Shown in pieces: positions 12,315-20,775 of a DNA stretch of 64,000 nt (within the stretch, counting starts at the first letter, position 1; each line of letters opens with the position of its first letter). The position numbers and the translations under genes are program-made. The notes beneath the pieces were generated by a model that was not told where the DNA came from, did no database searches, and saw only the letters and a list, made by a program, of their open reading frames with translations. Source of the stretch: Winkia neuii subsp. neuii DSM 8576 (GTDB taxonomy: Bacteria > Actinomycetota > Actinomycetes > Actinomycetales > Actinomycetaceae); NCBI RefSeq assembly GCF_000420405.1, contig NZ_ATUW01000003.1, positions 1 to 64,000 of the forward strand, read 5' to 3'.

Positions 12315-13769
12315 TCATAGATCGTCGACCACTGCGTTGACAGTCGCTACGGATCCCCCTTCGGGCAGATTCGCCCACTCTACAGTGCCGGAAAGCTCTC
12401 CCCGAACCAGAGTCTGAACAATCCTCGTTCCCAGTCCGGTCATGGTAGCCCCTTCCGGTATGGACTTTCCATCGTTTCTGACCTCAACATGCAGTTTTGG
12501 CCCATCTCGATGCGCACGCACAACTACCGTTCCTCGCTCGCCCTCGAGCCCGTGTTCTACGGCGTTAGTAACCAGTTCAGAAAGGACAACAGAAAGCGCC
12601 GAAGCCGCGTCGGCTCCCACGGTGCCAAAAGATCCCTCGATCTTTGCTGTGGCATCGCCCTCGAAAGAAGCCATGGAAGCCGCGAGCGCCAGCACTTCCT
12701 TGGCCAACTTGTCGAAATCCACCGTCTCGTCTAAAGTTCGCGACAACACGTCGTGTACCTTCGCAATTGTTCCTACTCGGCGGCCAGCCTCCTGCAGCGC
12801 AGACTGCACCTCGGGTATGTCAGAACGGCGGGTTTGCATGCGCAAAAGTGCATGCACGGTCTGCAGATTGTTCTTTACGCGGTGGTGAATCTCGCGAATC
12901 GTGGCATCCTTAGACATCATTTCGCGTTCGCGTCTACGCATCTCGGTAACGTCACGGCAGAGTAACACTGCGCCCAACCGTTGCTTGCCATTAGTAAGTG
13001 GCAGGGCGCGCAACGTTATTGTCCCCAGACGGGTTTCAACCTCGGTTACCCAAGACGCCCGTCCCATAACCACCACCGCAAGCGTTTCCTCGACAGGATC
13101 ATTTTCCTTGCTAATCAGGTCTGTGATAGCTTCAGCCAACACCTGCCCGCGCAAATCCTGAGGCAAACCGATTCGGCGCAGGCAAGAAAGCGCATTCGGC
13201 GATATCTCAGAAAGTCGCCCTTCCCCGTCGACCAGCATGATTCCGTCGCTCACGCGCGGTGCCCCCAACGTCCCCACGGTAGGCGCTACGTCGTAGGGAT
13301 ATTCGCCTCGCGTCATCATCTGACACAGCAAATCGGCAGCACTTGCCGACCACTGAGCCTGCATGTTCGCAATCCGAGTCAAGCCGGAGCCCGATTCGCG
13401 ACTCATAACTGCGCAGGTGTGCCCGTCCACGACAACAGGAATGAAGGTTTCCATCACCGAGTAGGTACCTGCCCACCGCGGCGAATCAGCGCTGATGATC
13501 TTCCCTGACGAATAAGTGGTACCCAGGCGTTCGCGACGCATGGGCGAGGCGTGTTTTCCAACCACATCGTCTAAATGCACGGTCTGCCCGGTGGCAGGAC
13601 GGCACTGGGCCACTGCAACAAAGCGGTCATCTTTGGTTGGCATCCAGAGTACTAGGTCAGCCATTGCTAAATCTGCCAGAATCTGCCAATCTGCCATAAG
13701 CACGTGTAAGCGATCTGCCTCGGATGCTGAAACCGGCAGCAGGTTGAATCGCTCACCCATCTTTGTCAT
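12315..13769 (-). CDS. pdtaS: PdtaS-type sensor histidine kinase
   Basis: PdtaS is a cytoplasmic histidine kinase that phosphorylates the RNA-binding ANTAR regulator PdtaR. Order of parts: an N-terminal GAF-like region (LHVLMADWQILADLAMADLVLW...FVAVAQCRPATG), a PAS domain (about 175-270), a HisKA_2 helix with the phosphorylated histidine in IHHRVKNNLQ (H295/H296), and a HATPase_c domain (LSELVTNAVEHGLEG...GLGTRIVQTLV). No membrane segment is present, as in the family. I place the start at the ATG giving MTKMGERF, with GAGG just before it; ATGs at the third codon downstream and third codon upstream are also possible. pdtaR is not in the window. Confidence 0.92.
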   Translation of the reverse strand: MTKMGERFNLLPVSASEADRLHVLMADWQILADLAMADLVLWMPTKDDRFVAVAQCRPATGQTVHLDDVVGKHASPMRRERLGTTYSSGKIISADSPRWAGTYSVMETFIPVVVDGHTCAVMSRESGSGLTRIANMQAQWSASAADLLCQMMTRGEYPYDVAPTVGTLGAPRVSDGIMLVDGEGRLSEISPNALSCLRRIGLPQDLRGQVLAEAITDLISKENDPVEETLAVVVMGRASWVTEVETRLGTITLRALPLTNGKQRLGAVLLCRDVTEMRRREREMMSKDATIREIHHRVKNNLQTVHALLRMQTRRSDIPEVQSALQEAGRRVGTIAKVHDVLSRTLDETVDFDKLAKEVLALAASMASFEGDATAKIEGSFGTVGADAASALSVVLSELVTNAVEHGLEGERGTVVVRAHRDGPKLHVEVRNDGKSIPEGATMTGLGTRIVQTLVRGELSGTVEWANLPEGGSVATVNAVVDDL

Positions 13770-13842
13770 TTGCCTCATACATATAGAGTAAACGTATAAA
13801 TTAACGACCGGCGCCAATGCCCCGACTTTTCCGGAGGACCCA

Positions 13843-14331
13843 ATGAAATTTGAGCTCGAAATTCGCTACCCCGCTTCATTTCAGAAAACTCAGGAAATGT
13901 TCCAGGATGAGGACTTTTACACCACGCGCGCAGAGACAATTGGAGTCGGCCTCGAAAACATCGACCTGATTTGCAGAGCGGGGCGCATTCAAGCCAGTTC
14001 CACGGCGGGTGTTTCGAGCGGAGAGGCCCCGGCGAAAGTACGCCGTTTCATTCCTGAAACTATGCAGGTTTCAATCGTGGAAGCTTGGGGCCCGGCGGCA
14101 GCCGGGTCGCGTCCGGGCTCTTTGTCTGTGTCAGTGTCAGGCGTGCCGGTTATGGTAAGCGCTACCTCGAACCTAATTGACGAGGGCGAATGTACGATCC
14201 GAAAGATTGCAGGTGAGATTCGGGTGAAGATCCCCTTCGTGGGAAAGATGATTGAAGAAAAGGTGGCTGGCCAGCTGGGAAGAGCTAGCAAGTTCGAAGA
14301 ATCCGCGGCCGAGCGGTATTTAGGCCGGTGA
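13843..14331 (+). CDS. DUF2505 family protein
   Basis: A 162-residue protein of an actinobacterial family without known function. It begins MKFELEIRYPASFQKTQEMFQDEDFYTTRA and ends with an amphipathic stretch IPFVGKMIEEKVAGQLGRASKFEESAAERYL, the pattern of DUF2505. The fold is expected to be START/SRPBCC-like and suited to binding a hydrophobic ligand, which is inference from the family. It has a good Shine-Dalgarno (GGAGGACCCA before ATG), is divergent from pdtaS, and its TGA overlaps the GTG start of the next gene. Confidence 0.8.
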   Translation: MKFELEIRYPASFQKTQEMFQDEDFYTTRAETIGVGLENIDLICRAGRIQASSTAGVSSGEAPAKVRRFIPETMQVSIVEAWGPAAAGSRPGSLSVSVSGVPVMVSATSNLIDEGECTIRKIAGEIRVKIPFVGKMIEEKVAGQLGRASKFEESAAERYLGR

Positions 14332-14852
14332 AGCTTCCGATTATTGTGCTGGGCGCAGGCTTGCGAGGAATGGCGCCCTCGCCAATCCTCGCACGTCGCT
14401 TGGATGCTGCAATTGAGCTTTGGCATCGCAATGGTGGAGGTGCCCCATTCATTGTTTCCGGCGGACAAGGCCCAGACGAATTGGCGTCGGAAGCAGAGGT
14501 CATGGCCCGGTATGCCCTTAACCGCGCAGTCGAACCCGAAGCGATAATTTTGGAAGATAAGGCGACATCTACCGAAGAGAATTTGCGCTACAGCCTACGT
14601 CTTCTGCCCTGCGGAACAAAACGGGCGTACTTGGTGACTTCTGCCTTTCACCTGCCACGCGCCCTCGCCTGGTCCTATGCGCTGGGACTGAGAGCCAAGG
14701 GGATTGGTTCGGGCGCTCCCCCTGCTTCTTTCCTGAAATGGTCCTTACGTGAGGTAGCAGCCTTGGCAATATCTTCGTTGCGGATTGCCCATACCTTTTA
14801 CTCACAAAAATGTTCCGGGAGCACGAAGCAGAAAGATTCATGGCACCATTAA
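14328..14852 (+). CDS. YdcF/DUF218 family protein
   Basis: The 174-residue protein belongs to the DUF218 (YdcF, SanA-like) family, whose members are linked to cell-envelope functions but lack a firm activity. Visible family motifs are IIVLGAGL at the N-terminus, PFIVSGGQGPDE, ASEAEVMARYA, EDKATSTEENLRYS and YLVTSAFHLPRAL. There is no signal peptide or N-terminal membrane anchor. It starts with a GTG that overlaps the previous stop as GTGA, so it is coupled to the DUF2505 gene. Confidence 0.85.
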   Translation: MKLPIIVLGAGLRGMAPSPILARRLDAAIELWHRNGGGAPFIVSGGQGPDELASEAEVMARYALNRAVEPEAIILEDKATSTEENLRYSLRLLPCGTKRAYLVTSAFHLPRALAWSYALGLRAKGIGSGAPPASFLKWSLREVAALAISSLRIAHTFYSQKCSGSTKQKDSWHH

Positions 14853-14855
14853 GAT

Positions 14856-15266
14856 ATGACTCAAAATGACGCACTGTGGGCAGAACGAAAAGGAACCCGC
14901 CACTACCTAGGACGCAACGGTAAGGGTGCAACCGTCGAAATTGGAACCGGTGAAGGGCAATTCACCCCGGGCGAGCTCATAAAGCTGGCGCTGGCAACCT
15001 GCAATACGCTCTCGGCAGACCACACTCTGGCCCGCGTGCTCGGCGAGGATTTCCAGGCCAGTGTAGGCGTAGAAACCGACAAAGATGAAGAACGCAACTC
15101 TTACAAGACTTTCCGCGTCGAGATCGTAACCGATCTTTCTGAAGTTGACGACACCGCTAAGGAAAAACTAGTAGAACGCGCCCTCGGAGCTATCGACAAG
15201 CACTGCACTGTAGGCCACACTATCGAAGACGGGGCAACGTACGAGACCACGATCGTCGAGGAGTAA
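14856..15266 (+). CDS. OsmC family protein
   Basis: OsmC/Ohr proteins reduce organic hydroperoxides with a pair of redox cysteines. This 136-residue protein has both in the usual places: ATCNTLSAD (about residue 49) and KHCTVGHTI (about 117). It also has the FTPGELIKLALATC segment leading into the first. It resembles the OsmC branch more than Ohr. The start is three bases after the YdcF gene, with a weak ribosome site, and the gene continues in the same direction into the EcsC-like gene and thyA. Confidence 0.87.
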   Translation: MTQNDALWAERKGTRHYLGRNGKGATVEIGTGEGQFTPGELIKLALATCNTLSADHTLARVLGEDFQASVGVETDKDEERNSYKTFRVEIVTDLSEVDDTAKEKLVERALGAIDKHCTVGHTIEDGATYETTIVEE

Positions 15267-15268
15267 GA

Positions 15269-16036
15269 ATGCTGGGCAAAAATAAGGTAGACAAGTCGGC
15301 CCTCCCAAAGGGCGCAAACTTAGGTACGGTAGTTTCCTCCGCCTCAAAAGCCTCAGCATCGGCCGCGCGCATGGATTGGACCGGCGTTCTAGATGCAGCC
15401 CTCGAGGTACCAGCAGCCGACATCAAAAGGCGCATTGCAGCTTTGAAGGTGGCAAATCCCGGCTCGTCTAACCAGCAGCTGGTCAAAATCCTAGCCAAGC
15501 GTTACCGGAACTGGGCTGGCACCTCCTCTGCTGCCGTGGGCGCGGGGGCGGTATTTCCTGGCGTAGGCACCGTAGCTGCGGTAGGTTTGACCGGAGCAGA
15601 ACTACTCACCTTCTTAACCGAAACTGCCTACTACGTGCTGGGGCTGGCCGAACTCAGCGGCGTTCCGGTGCAAGGCAAGGAAGCCCGCCGCACCCTGGTT
15701 ATGTCTTCACTGATGGGTGACGAGGGCGCAAAATTGGTCGCAGATCAGATGGGCATCTCCGGGCTAAACTGGGCCCGCAAAACCTTACTATCCGCTTCCA
15801 ACCCAGCTATGAAATCCATAAATGCCAGGCTGGTGAAGGCCCTAGGTAAGAAGCTCGGGAAACGGTGGGCAGGCCGTTCCCTAGGCCGCTTTATCCCCTT
15901 TGGAGTGGGCGCCGCGCTCGGATGGATGAGTGGACGTTCACTTGCCAACAATGTTATCGAGGGCGCCGAAAGCGCTCTGGCCCCTTTCCAGGAGCCTATC
16001 CAGGTTGACTCCGAGATCTTAGGAGAACAGAGGTAA
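15269..16036 (+). CDS. EcsC-like protein of unknown function
   Basis: The 255-residue protein has a glycine/alanine-rich hydrophobic core ([39 protein letters not shown]) followed by basic helices and a second hydrophobic patch ([23 protein letters not shown]). This arrangement resembles the EcsC family, which is tied to membranes. The match is by general pattern only, with no catalytic motif seen. It starts two bases after the OsmC stop with a strong GAGGAG ribosome site, and it is two bases from thyA, so it belongs to the same operon. Confidence 0.6.
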   Translation: MLGKNKVDKSALPKGANLGTVVSSASKASASAARMDWTGVLDAALEVPAADIKRRIAALKVANPGSSNQQLVKILAKRYRNWAGTSSAAVGAGAVFPGVGTVAAVGLTGAELLTFLTETAYYVLGLAELSGVPVQGKEARRTLVMSSLMGDEGAKLVADQMGISGLNWARKTLLSASNPAMKSINARLVKALGKKLGKRWAGRSLGRFIPFGVGAALGWMSGRSLANNVIEGAESALAPFQEPIQVDSEILGEQR

Positions 16037-16038
16037 AA

Positions 16039-16854
16039 ATGACCCAGCGCCCCATAAATCGGCAATACGAAGATCTACTTGCAGACGTCCTAGAAAACGG
16101 TACTCAAAAGAGCGACCGCACCGGGGTGGGAACCCGTTCAGTGTTTGGTAGGCAACTGCGCTATAACCTCGCCCAAGAAGGATTCCCCCGCATCACCACG
16201 AAGTTCGTTGCAATGAAGGCAGTGAAGGGCGAACTGCTGTGGTTTTTAAATGGCGACACGAACGTTCGCTGGCTACAAGAGCGCGGCATTACAATTTGGG
16301 ACGAATGGGCTGACGCCGAGGGCGAGCTCGGCCCCGTCTACGGCTACCAGTGGCGCAGCTGGCCAACTCCGTCTGGCCAGCATATAGATCAGATTTCGAA
16401 AGTTCTCGACACTTTGCGCTCTGACCCTTCTTCAAGGCGCATGATCGTTTCAGCTTGGAACGTCGGAGAACTCGACAAAATGGCGCTGGCTCCCTGCCAC
16501 GCTTTCTTCCAGTTCTATGTTGCTGACGGCAAACTATCCTGCCAGCTCTACCAGCGTTCATGTGACTTGTTCTTAGGAGTGCCTTTCAATATTGCCTCCT
16601 ACTCCTTGCTCACTCATATGGTGGCTCAGCAGGTAGGTCTGGAGGTAGGCGATTTCGTTTGGACCGGAGGCGACTGCCATATCTACAACAACCACGTCGA
16701 GCAAGTCAAAGAACAGCTCTCCCGTGAGGTGTATCCATTCCCCACTCTGTACCTGAAGAAGGCGCCAGACCTGTTTAGCTATCAGATGGAAGACATAAAT
16801 GCTACGGAGGGGTACCGTCACCACCCTGCTATCAAGGCTCCGGTGGCCGTTTGA
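16039..16854 (+). CDS. thyA: Thymidylate synthase
   Basis: ThyA makes dTMP from dUMP using methylenetetrahydrofolate. The 271-residue protein is a full-length classic Thy[14 protein letters not shown] at the N-terminus, the catalytic Cys153 in [12 protein letters not shown], the dUMP-binding [17 protein letters not shown] and GDCHIYNNH, and the terminal PVAV. A GAGGT ribosome site precedes the ATG. Its TGA overlaps the start of folA, so dTMP synthesis and the recycling of dihydrofolate it produces are coupled in translation. Confidence 0.98.
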   Translation: MTQRPINRQYEDLLADVLENGTQKSDRTGVGTRSVFGRQLRYNLAQEGFPRITTKFVAMKAVKGELLWFLNGDTNVRWLQERGITIWDEWADAEGELGPVYGYQWRSWPTPSGQHIDQISKVLDTLRSDPSSRRMIVSAWNVGELDKMALAPCHAFFQFYVADGKLSCQLYQRSCDLFLGVPFNIASYSLLTHMVAQQVGLEVGDFVWTGGDCHIYNNHVEQVKEQLSREVYPFPTLYLKKAPDLFSYQMEDINATEGYRHHPAIKAPVAV

Positions 16855-17381
16855 TCGGGATGGTTTGGGCCCAGGATCGAAATGGAATCTTGGGAGCGGG
16901 CGGAAAAATGCTCTGGCATGTGCCCGCGGATTTTAAACATTTCAAGGCACTCACGATGGGACACCCCATCGTGATGGGCCGTAAATCTTGGCAGGCTCTT
17001 GGCTCTCGCCCCCTACCTGGGCGCACGAATATCGTAATTACTTCTAATCCCAACTTTGCAGTGCACGGAGGTACCCGCGCCCACAGCCTTCAGGAAGCGC
17101 TGTCAACTGCCAGTTCTTGCGAGGGCGGCGAAAAGGTGTGGATCGCGGGCGGTGGACAGATATATCAGGCAGCACTACCTGTAGCTGACCAGATAGTAGT
17201 TACCCAACTCGATCTAGACGTAAGCGACAAGATTGAGGCTTTTCCCGAAGCCGTCTATGCGCCACAGCTCAACAAATCCTGGCGGCTCGATCCTGACTGT
17301 TCCGATACTGCCTGGAGGCTGCGTTCCGGCGACGCCCGCTGGAAGGTACTGGTGTACAACAAAAGCTATGGTGAGCAATGA
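16851..17381 (+). CDS. folA: Dihydrofolate reductase
   Basis: FolA reduces the dihydrofolate released by thymidylate synthase. The 176-residue protein has [15 protein letters not shown], the substrate-binding [13 protein letters not shown], the NADPH-binding [14 protein letters not shown] and [11 protein letters not shown], and [10 protein letters not shown]. The likely start is a TTG overlapping the thyA stop as TTGA; an ATG three codons further on would also work. The usual aspartate in the active site is replaced by the DFKHF context, with D27-type acid provided by ADF. It ends 55 bases before the initiator tRNA. Confidence 0.96.
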   Translation: MIGMVWAQDRNGILGAGGKMLWHVPADFKHFKALTMGHPIVMGRKSWQALGSRPLPGRTNIVITSNPNFAVHGGTRAHSLQEALSTASSCEGGEKVWIAGGGQIYQAALPVADQIVVTQLDLDVSDKIEAFPEAVYAPQLNKSWRLDPDCSDTAWRLRSGDARWKVLVYNKSYGEQ

Positions 17382-17395
17382 CACCCCGTGAGCAT

Positions 17396-17425
17396 TTGAA
17401 ATGCGGGGGCTTCATTCAATACACT
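17396..17425 (+). promoter_or_regulatory. Promoter of the initiator tRNA gene
   Basis: TTGAAA at 17396-17401, an 18-base spacer and TACACT at 17420-17425 form a sigma-70 type promoter. It ends 11 bases before the mature tRNA, so the tRNA has its own start of transcription close to its 5' end. Confidence 0.65.
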
Positions 17426-17436
17426 GTAATCACCGA

Positions 17437-17510
17437 CGCGGGGTGGAGCAGTTCGGTAGCTCGCCGGGCTCATAACCCGGAGGTCGTAGGTTCAAATCCT
17501 ATCCCCGCTA
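17437..17510 (+). tRNA. Initiator tRNA-Met (anticodon CAU)
   Basis: The gene folds as a full cloverleaf. The acceptor stem CGCGGGG pairs with CCCCGC and leaves the C1:U72 mismatch typical of actinobacterial initiator tRNAs. The anticodon loop is CTCATAA on a stem with three G:C pairs (GGG/CCC), the second initiator mark. The T arm is GTAGGTTCAAATCCTAT. The discriminator base is A, and the next bases are CTA, so the CCA end is not encoded exactly. Confidence 0.97.
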
Positions 17511-17515
17511 CTATA

Positions 17516-17557
17516 AGGCCCCCTGATTAGGCGAAAGCGTGATCGGGGGGTCTTTTT
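17516..17557 (+). terminator. Terminator of the initiator tRNA
   Basis: The sequence GGCCCCCTGAT pairs with ATCGGGGGGTC around a small GCGAAAGC hairpin, with one G:U pair. It is followed by a run of six T (17552-17557). This is a typical intrinsic terminator a few bases after the tRNA. Confidence 0.88.
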
Positions 17558-17559
17558 TC

Positions 17560-18130
17560 AAGTTAATGACACAAATAGGGTAAGCCGCCAAAATGCGCAG
17601 ACAGCCCAGCCGTTTCACAGCTTCTTTATCACCCGAGCCATACGTAACTTCTACAGCGTCGGCGTTACTCTCCCCATAGCGCATTTACCGGTAAGGCGCC
17701 ACCGCTCGGACAAATATTTGCCATTGGCAAAAATAGACAAATTATTCTTTCTAATCTTTCTTTAATCTACGGCCTCAGTTTTACGCACTCGCGATGTTCC
17801 TTCCATCACCGATCAGACTCATTCACGCCCCAGAACTGTTGCTACTAGCACTCCTCTAGATAGAAACTCCGCAATATACTGCGCCAAAACCTCAACTCTT
17901 CTCGCGTTCTAATTACACCGACGAAGCGCAAAAACTCACGGCCGCACCCGCTCATGCACGCGTTGATTAACCAGTTTTAATCTTTTTTTATCGGCGCGAA
18001 CTCGCATTCATCATTTCCCCCTACAGGATGGAATTCTTTTAAAGCGACAGCTTCGTACACAGATGTTAGTCTTTTTATAGCTGGGGCCTACGTCACACCC
18101 CTGCTAAAGCATTTTGCGAGAGGACAATAA
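17560..18130. other. 570-base stretch without a recognised gene
   Basis: No open frame with coding character was found between the tRNA terminator and the PRC-barrel gene. The stretch is more A/T-rich than its surroundings. It holds a small palindrome TTTGCCA-T-TGGCAAA (17717-17731), T-rich runs, and, next to the following gene, a good ribosome site (GAGAGGACAATAA). A weak TTGATT...TTTTAT pair near 17963-17991 could be a promoter for the PRC-barrel gene with a long leader. A small RNA or a decayed gene cannot be excluded. Confidence 0.5.
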
Positions 18131-19009
18131 ATGACCACACACTCTATTGAGGAACTTGCAGCTGCCACCGCGTTTGATTCGAACGGTGACAAGCTCGGCG
18201 ATGTCAAGCAGGTTTTCACTAACGACGCAACCGGCCAGCCCGATTTCATCGAGGTCGCTCACGGCCTCTTTGGTCTTGGCTCCAGCCTGGTTCCGCTACG
18301 CGGACACCGCCTTGACGACGAGGGCCTTCACCTAGCCTTCGCCAAGGATCGCATCAAGGACGCTCCGGATCTTGCCGAGGCCGGCCACCTGACCCCCGAG
18401 GATCAGGATGCCCTGTACCGTCACTACGGCGTTGACCAGTTGAAGGACGACGATACTACTCGTTATGGCAAGCAGGAGGCTGGCGAGGGCCAGCGTCGCG
18501 AGGCCGCAGCCGGAGCCCCCGTTGCTGCTGGAGCTCCCGCAGCCCGCCACACCGAGGACCACGAAGCTGCTGGACGTCATCGCGCCGAGGAAACCAAGCG
18601 CGACGCCCGCCCCCAGGACAAGAAGGACATTGCCGACGACGGCGAGATCATTCGCTCTGAGGAACAGCTGAACGTCGCTAAGGAGCGCGTGGCCACTGGC
18701 CAGGCTCAGCTGCGCAAGAACGTAGTTACCGAAACCGAAACCGTCGAGGTTCCGGTAGAGCGCGAAGAGGTTCGCCTTGTTCGTACCCCGATCAACGAGG
18801 ACGAAGCTAAGAAGCTCGGCAACCAGGACATTTCCGAGGGCGAAGCTTCTGTCACCCTTCACGAAGATCGCGTAAATGTCTCTAAGGAATCCGTACCTGT
18901 CGAAAAGATCTCGCTAGGTAAAGAGACCGTGAAGGACACTAAGACTGTTTCTGAAGATCTCAAGAAGGAACAGATCGAGACCAACTTCGACGAAGGCAAG
19001 AGGAAGTAA
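18131..19009 (+). CDS. PRC-barrel and DUF2382 domain protein (stress-type)
   Basis: The 292-residue protein has a PRC-barrel domain at residues 1-85 (FDSNGDKLGDVKQVFTN...FIEVAHGLFGLGSSLVPL) and a DUF2382 (YsnF/AvaK-type) domain at about 175-285 (RSEEQLNVAKERV, VEVPVEREEVRLVRTPI, LHEDRVNVSKESVPVEKISLGKETVKDT). Between them is a charged, alanine-rich linker. Such proteins are usually made in stationary phase or under stress; the activity is unknown. It is soluble by sequence. It stands alone, with its own long upstream region and a strong terminator. Confidence 0.88.
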   Translation: MTTHSIEELAAATAFDSNGDKLGDVKQVFTNDATGQPDFIEVAHGLFGLGSSLVPLRGHRLDDEGLHLAFAKDRIKDAPDLAEAGHLTPEDQDALYRHYGVDQLKDDDTTRYGKQEAGEGQRREAAAGAPVAAGAPAARHTEDHEAAGRHRAEETKRDARPQDKKDIADDGEIIRSEEQLNVAKERVATGQAQLRKNVVTETETVEVPVEREEVRLVRTPINEDEAKKLGNQDISEGEASVTLHEDRVNVSKESVPVEKISLGKETVKDTKTVSEDLKKEQIETNFDEGKRK

Positions 19010-19026
19010 ATAAGCTCTTTCCAGCT

Positions 19027-19057
19027 TGGGGCCCACTAAAGTGGGCCCCACTTTTTT
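19027..19057 (+). terminator. Intrinsic terminator after the PRC-barrel gene
   Basis: A perfect 10-base stem TGGGGCCCAC/GTGGGCCCCA with a TAAA loop is followed by a run of T at 19052-19057. It begins 18 bases after the stop codon. Confidence 0.92.
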
Positions 19058-19093
19058 GCCTTTTGCTTACTGTTTCTTTCATAGGCGCAGGTT

Positions 19094-19107
19094 GTAATGC
19101 TCATTAC
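19094..19107. promoter_or_regulatory. Palindrome upstream of the MFS exporter
   Basis: GTAATG-CT-CATTAC is a perfect 6+2+6 inverted repeat about 90 bases before the MFS transporter start. Exporters of this class are often controlled by TetR, MarR or MerR proteins binding such sites. No regulator gene is next to it, so the link is only by position. Confidence 0.35.
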
Positions 19108-19196
19108 CTTTGCCTCATGTAAATTGTTGGCACCCCAGAAGTAGGCATAACATACGGAAAAACTAAAATTTTCCTATCTGCTTTTACGGAGAAGCC

Positions 19197-20714
19197 TTGT
19201 CTGCCCCGCGCTATTTCACGGTGCCTGGTTCATCCAGACGCTACGATCGAAACAGGATTCTTATAGCTACACTTGCCCCACTGGTCATGGCGTTGCTTCA
19301 AGTATCTTCTGTGAACACACTTTTACCTGCAGTGCAGTCTACACTCGGAGCCTCGACAAGCGGGATCCAATGGGTCTTGGCTGGTTACGCTCTGGTTTAC
19401 GGAATAGTTCTAGTACCTGCTGGACGCATAGGCGATTTAGTCGGCCGCGCCCTCATGTTTGTAATCGGACTGTTAATATTTTGTTTAGCCTGCATAGGCT
19501 GTTCGGTAGCCGGTTCCATATTCTCTCTCAACTTGATGCGCCTACTCCAAGCTGTAGGAGCCGGCGTATTTTCACCCCAGGTTACCGGCATGATCCAGCA
19601 ATACTTCAAAGCTGACGATAGGGCTCGCGCCTACGGCATGATGGGGCTGACCATTGCTGCCTCGGTAGCCGCGGGCCCACTAATCTCAGGGATCATGGTT
19701 GCCTGCCTAGGCGACGATCCTGGCTGGCGGTACACCTTCGCCCTAAACGCTCCCCTCGGGCTTGCCGGTATTGGACTTGCGCTGCGCTGGCTCCCCTTCT
19801 CGAAAGAACGGCGAACCATCGGGGCGAAAAAGAATCTTGCCGCTGCACAATATCGCAGCGCAGAGGCGGCCGCAGGCCGCAACCCCAACAAAGAACGGGG
19901 CACAAAACTGGATCTAGATCCTGTGGGAATGTTACTACTATGCGGGGGGATCTTCCTGATTATGATCCCGTTCACAGCCAGTTTTTCGGGCCGTTACTGG
20001 CTGCTTCCACTCGCCCTCGTGGTACTGGGCGCCTGGACTAGTTGGGAGTATTTGTACGAACGCGCCGGCCATATCCCAATGGTGGAACTAAAATTGTTTA
20101 AAATCAGCTCGTTCAGCTACTGCATAACCATATCAGCACTGCAGTTTCTAGGATCAACCTCTATATTCGTTCTATTAGCACTCTATTTGCAGCAAGGGTT
20201 AGAAAAGAGCGCCCTCTTCACAGGGCTAATAGGACTTCCTAACGCAGCCATTTCCGGCATAGCTTCAGTATGGTCCGCTAAACGCGCACTAAAACAGGGC
20301 GGAGCACTTCAAGTTGGAGCATTAGCGACCATTATTATTTCCGTATTGGCAACAATTGCTATCGCCTACCCGATTTCTGCTGGCTGTCTGGCACCTGCCT
20401 GGATCGCAGTGCCAATCACTCCGCTAGGTATAGGGCTGGGCATCATGGGGTCGGTAAATACCACCCAGGCTATGGTTGATGTGCCCGTTGCCCATGGCGG
20501 CACCGCAGGCGGTATCGCGCAAACCTCCCAAAGAATCGCCACTGCCATTGGTAACACAGTGGTGACCGCAGCATTCTTCGCGGCTGGCGCTAAAGTGGGG
20601 GCACCACGGACCGGTTGGCTAAACGGTTTCACCATCGCAAACCTGGTGGTAGTCGCCTTTGTCTTAGCTTCTACAGCGCTAGCGACAACCTACTGGCGAA
20701 GACAAAAAGCCTAG
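19197..20714 (+). CDS. MFS drug/solute exporter, DHA2 (EmrB/QacA-like) type
   Basis: The 505-residue membrane protein fits the 14-helix DHA2 family of proton-driven exporters. Visible marks are an N-terminal helix with the SVNTLLPAVQSTL pattern, the motif A-like GRIGDLVGRALMF, and the motif C-like GLTIAASVAAGPLISGIM. A long charged loop (about residues 200-235) lies between helices 6 and 7, and further hydrophobic segments run to the C-terminus. The start is a TTG with GGAGAAG upstream. The substrate cannot be told. The stop codon lies in the first bases of the terminator hairpin. Confidence 0.9.
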   Translation: MSAPRYFTVPGSSRRYDRNRILIATLAPLVMALLQVSSVNTLLPAVQSTLGASTSGIQWVLAGYALVYGIVLVPAGRIGDLVGRALMFVIGLLIFCLACIGCSVAGSIFSLNLMRLLQAVGAGVFSPQVTGMIQQYFKADDRARAYGMMGLTIAASVAAGPLISGIMVACLGDDPGWRYTFALNAPLGLAGIGLALRWLPFSKERRTIGAKKNLAAAQYRSAEAAAGRNPNKERGTKLDLDPVGMLLLCGGIFLIMIPFTASFSGRYWLLPLALVVLGAWTSWEYLYERAGHIPMVELKLFKISSFSYCITISALQFLGSTSIFVLLALYLQQGLEKSALFTGLIGLPNAAISGIASVWSAKRALKQGGALQVGALATIIISVLATIAIAYPISAGCLAPAWIAVPITPLGIGLGIMGSVNTTQAMVDVPVAHGGTAGGIAQTSQRIATAIGNTVVTAAFFAAGAKVGAPRTGWLNGFTIANLVVVAFVLASTALATTYWRRQKA

Positions 20715-20753
20715 GTTATTTCCCGGTGGGTTCCCACCGGGAAATAACCTTTT
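20713..20753. terminator. Bidirectional terminator between MFS and aldehyde dehydrogenase genes
   Basis: A perfect 18-base inverted repeat (AGGTTATTTCCCGGTGGG and its complement) with a two-base TT centre is followed by TTT on the plus strand. It overlaps the last base pairs of the MFS stop codon and lies 23 bases from the end of the convergent aldehyde dehydrogenase gene. Confidence 0.9.
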
Positions 20754-20775
20754 CAGCCTAGAACCAAAGACAGTG

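Noticed and set aside
17396-18130. Integration of a mobile element at tRNA-fMet
   Set aside because: No integrase, no repeat of the tRNA 3' end, and the tRNA has its own terminator directly after it.
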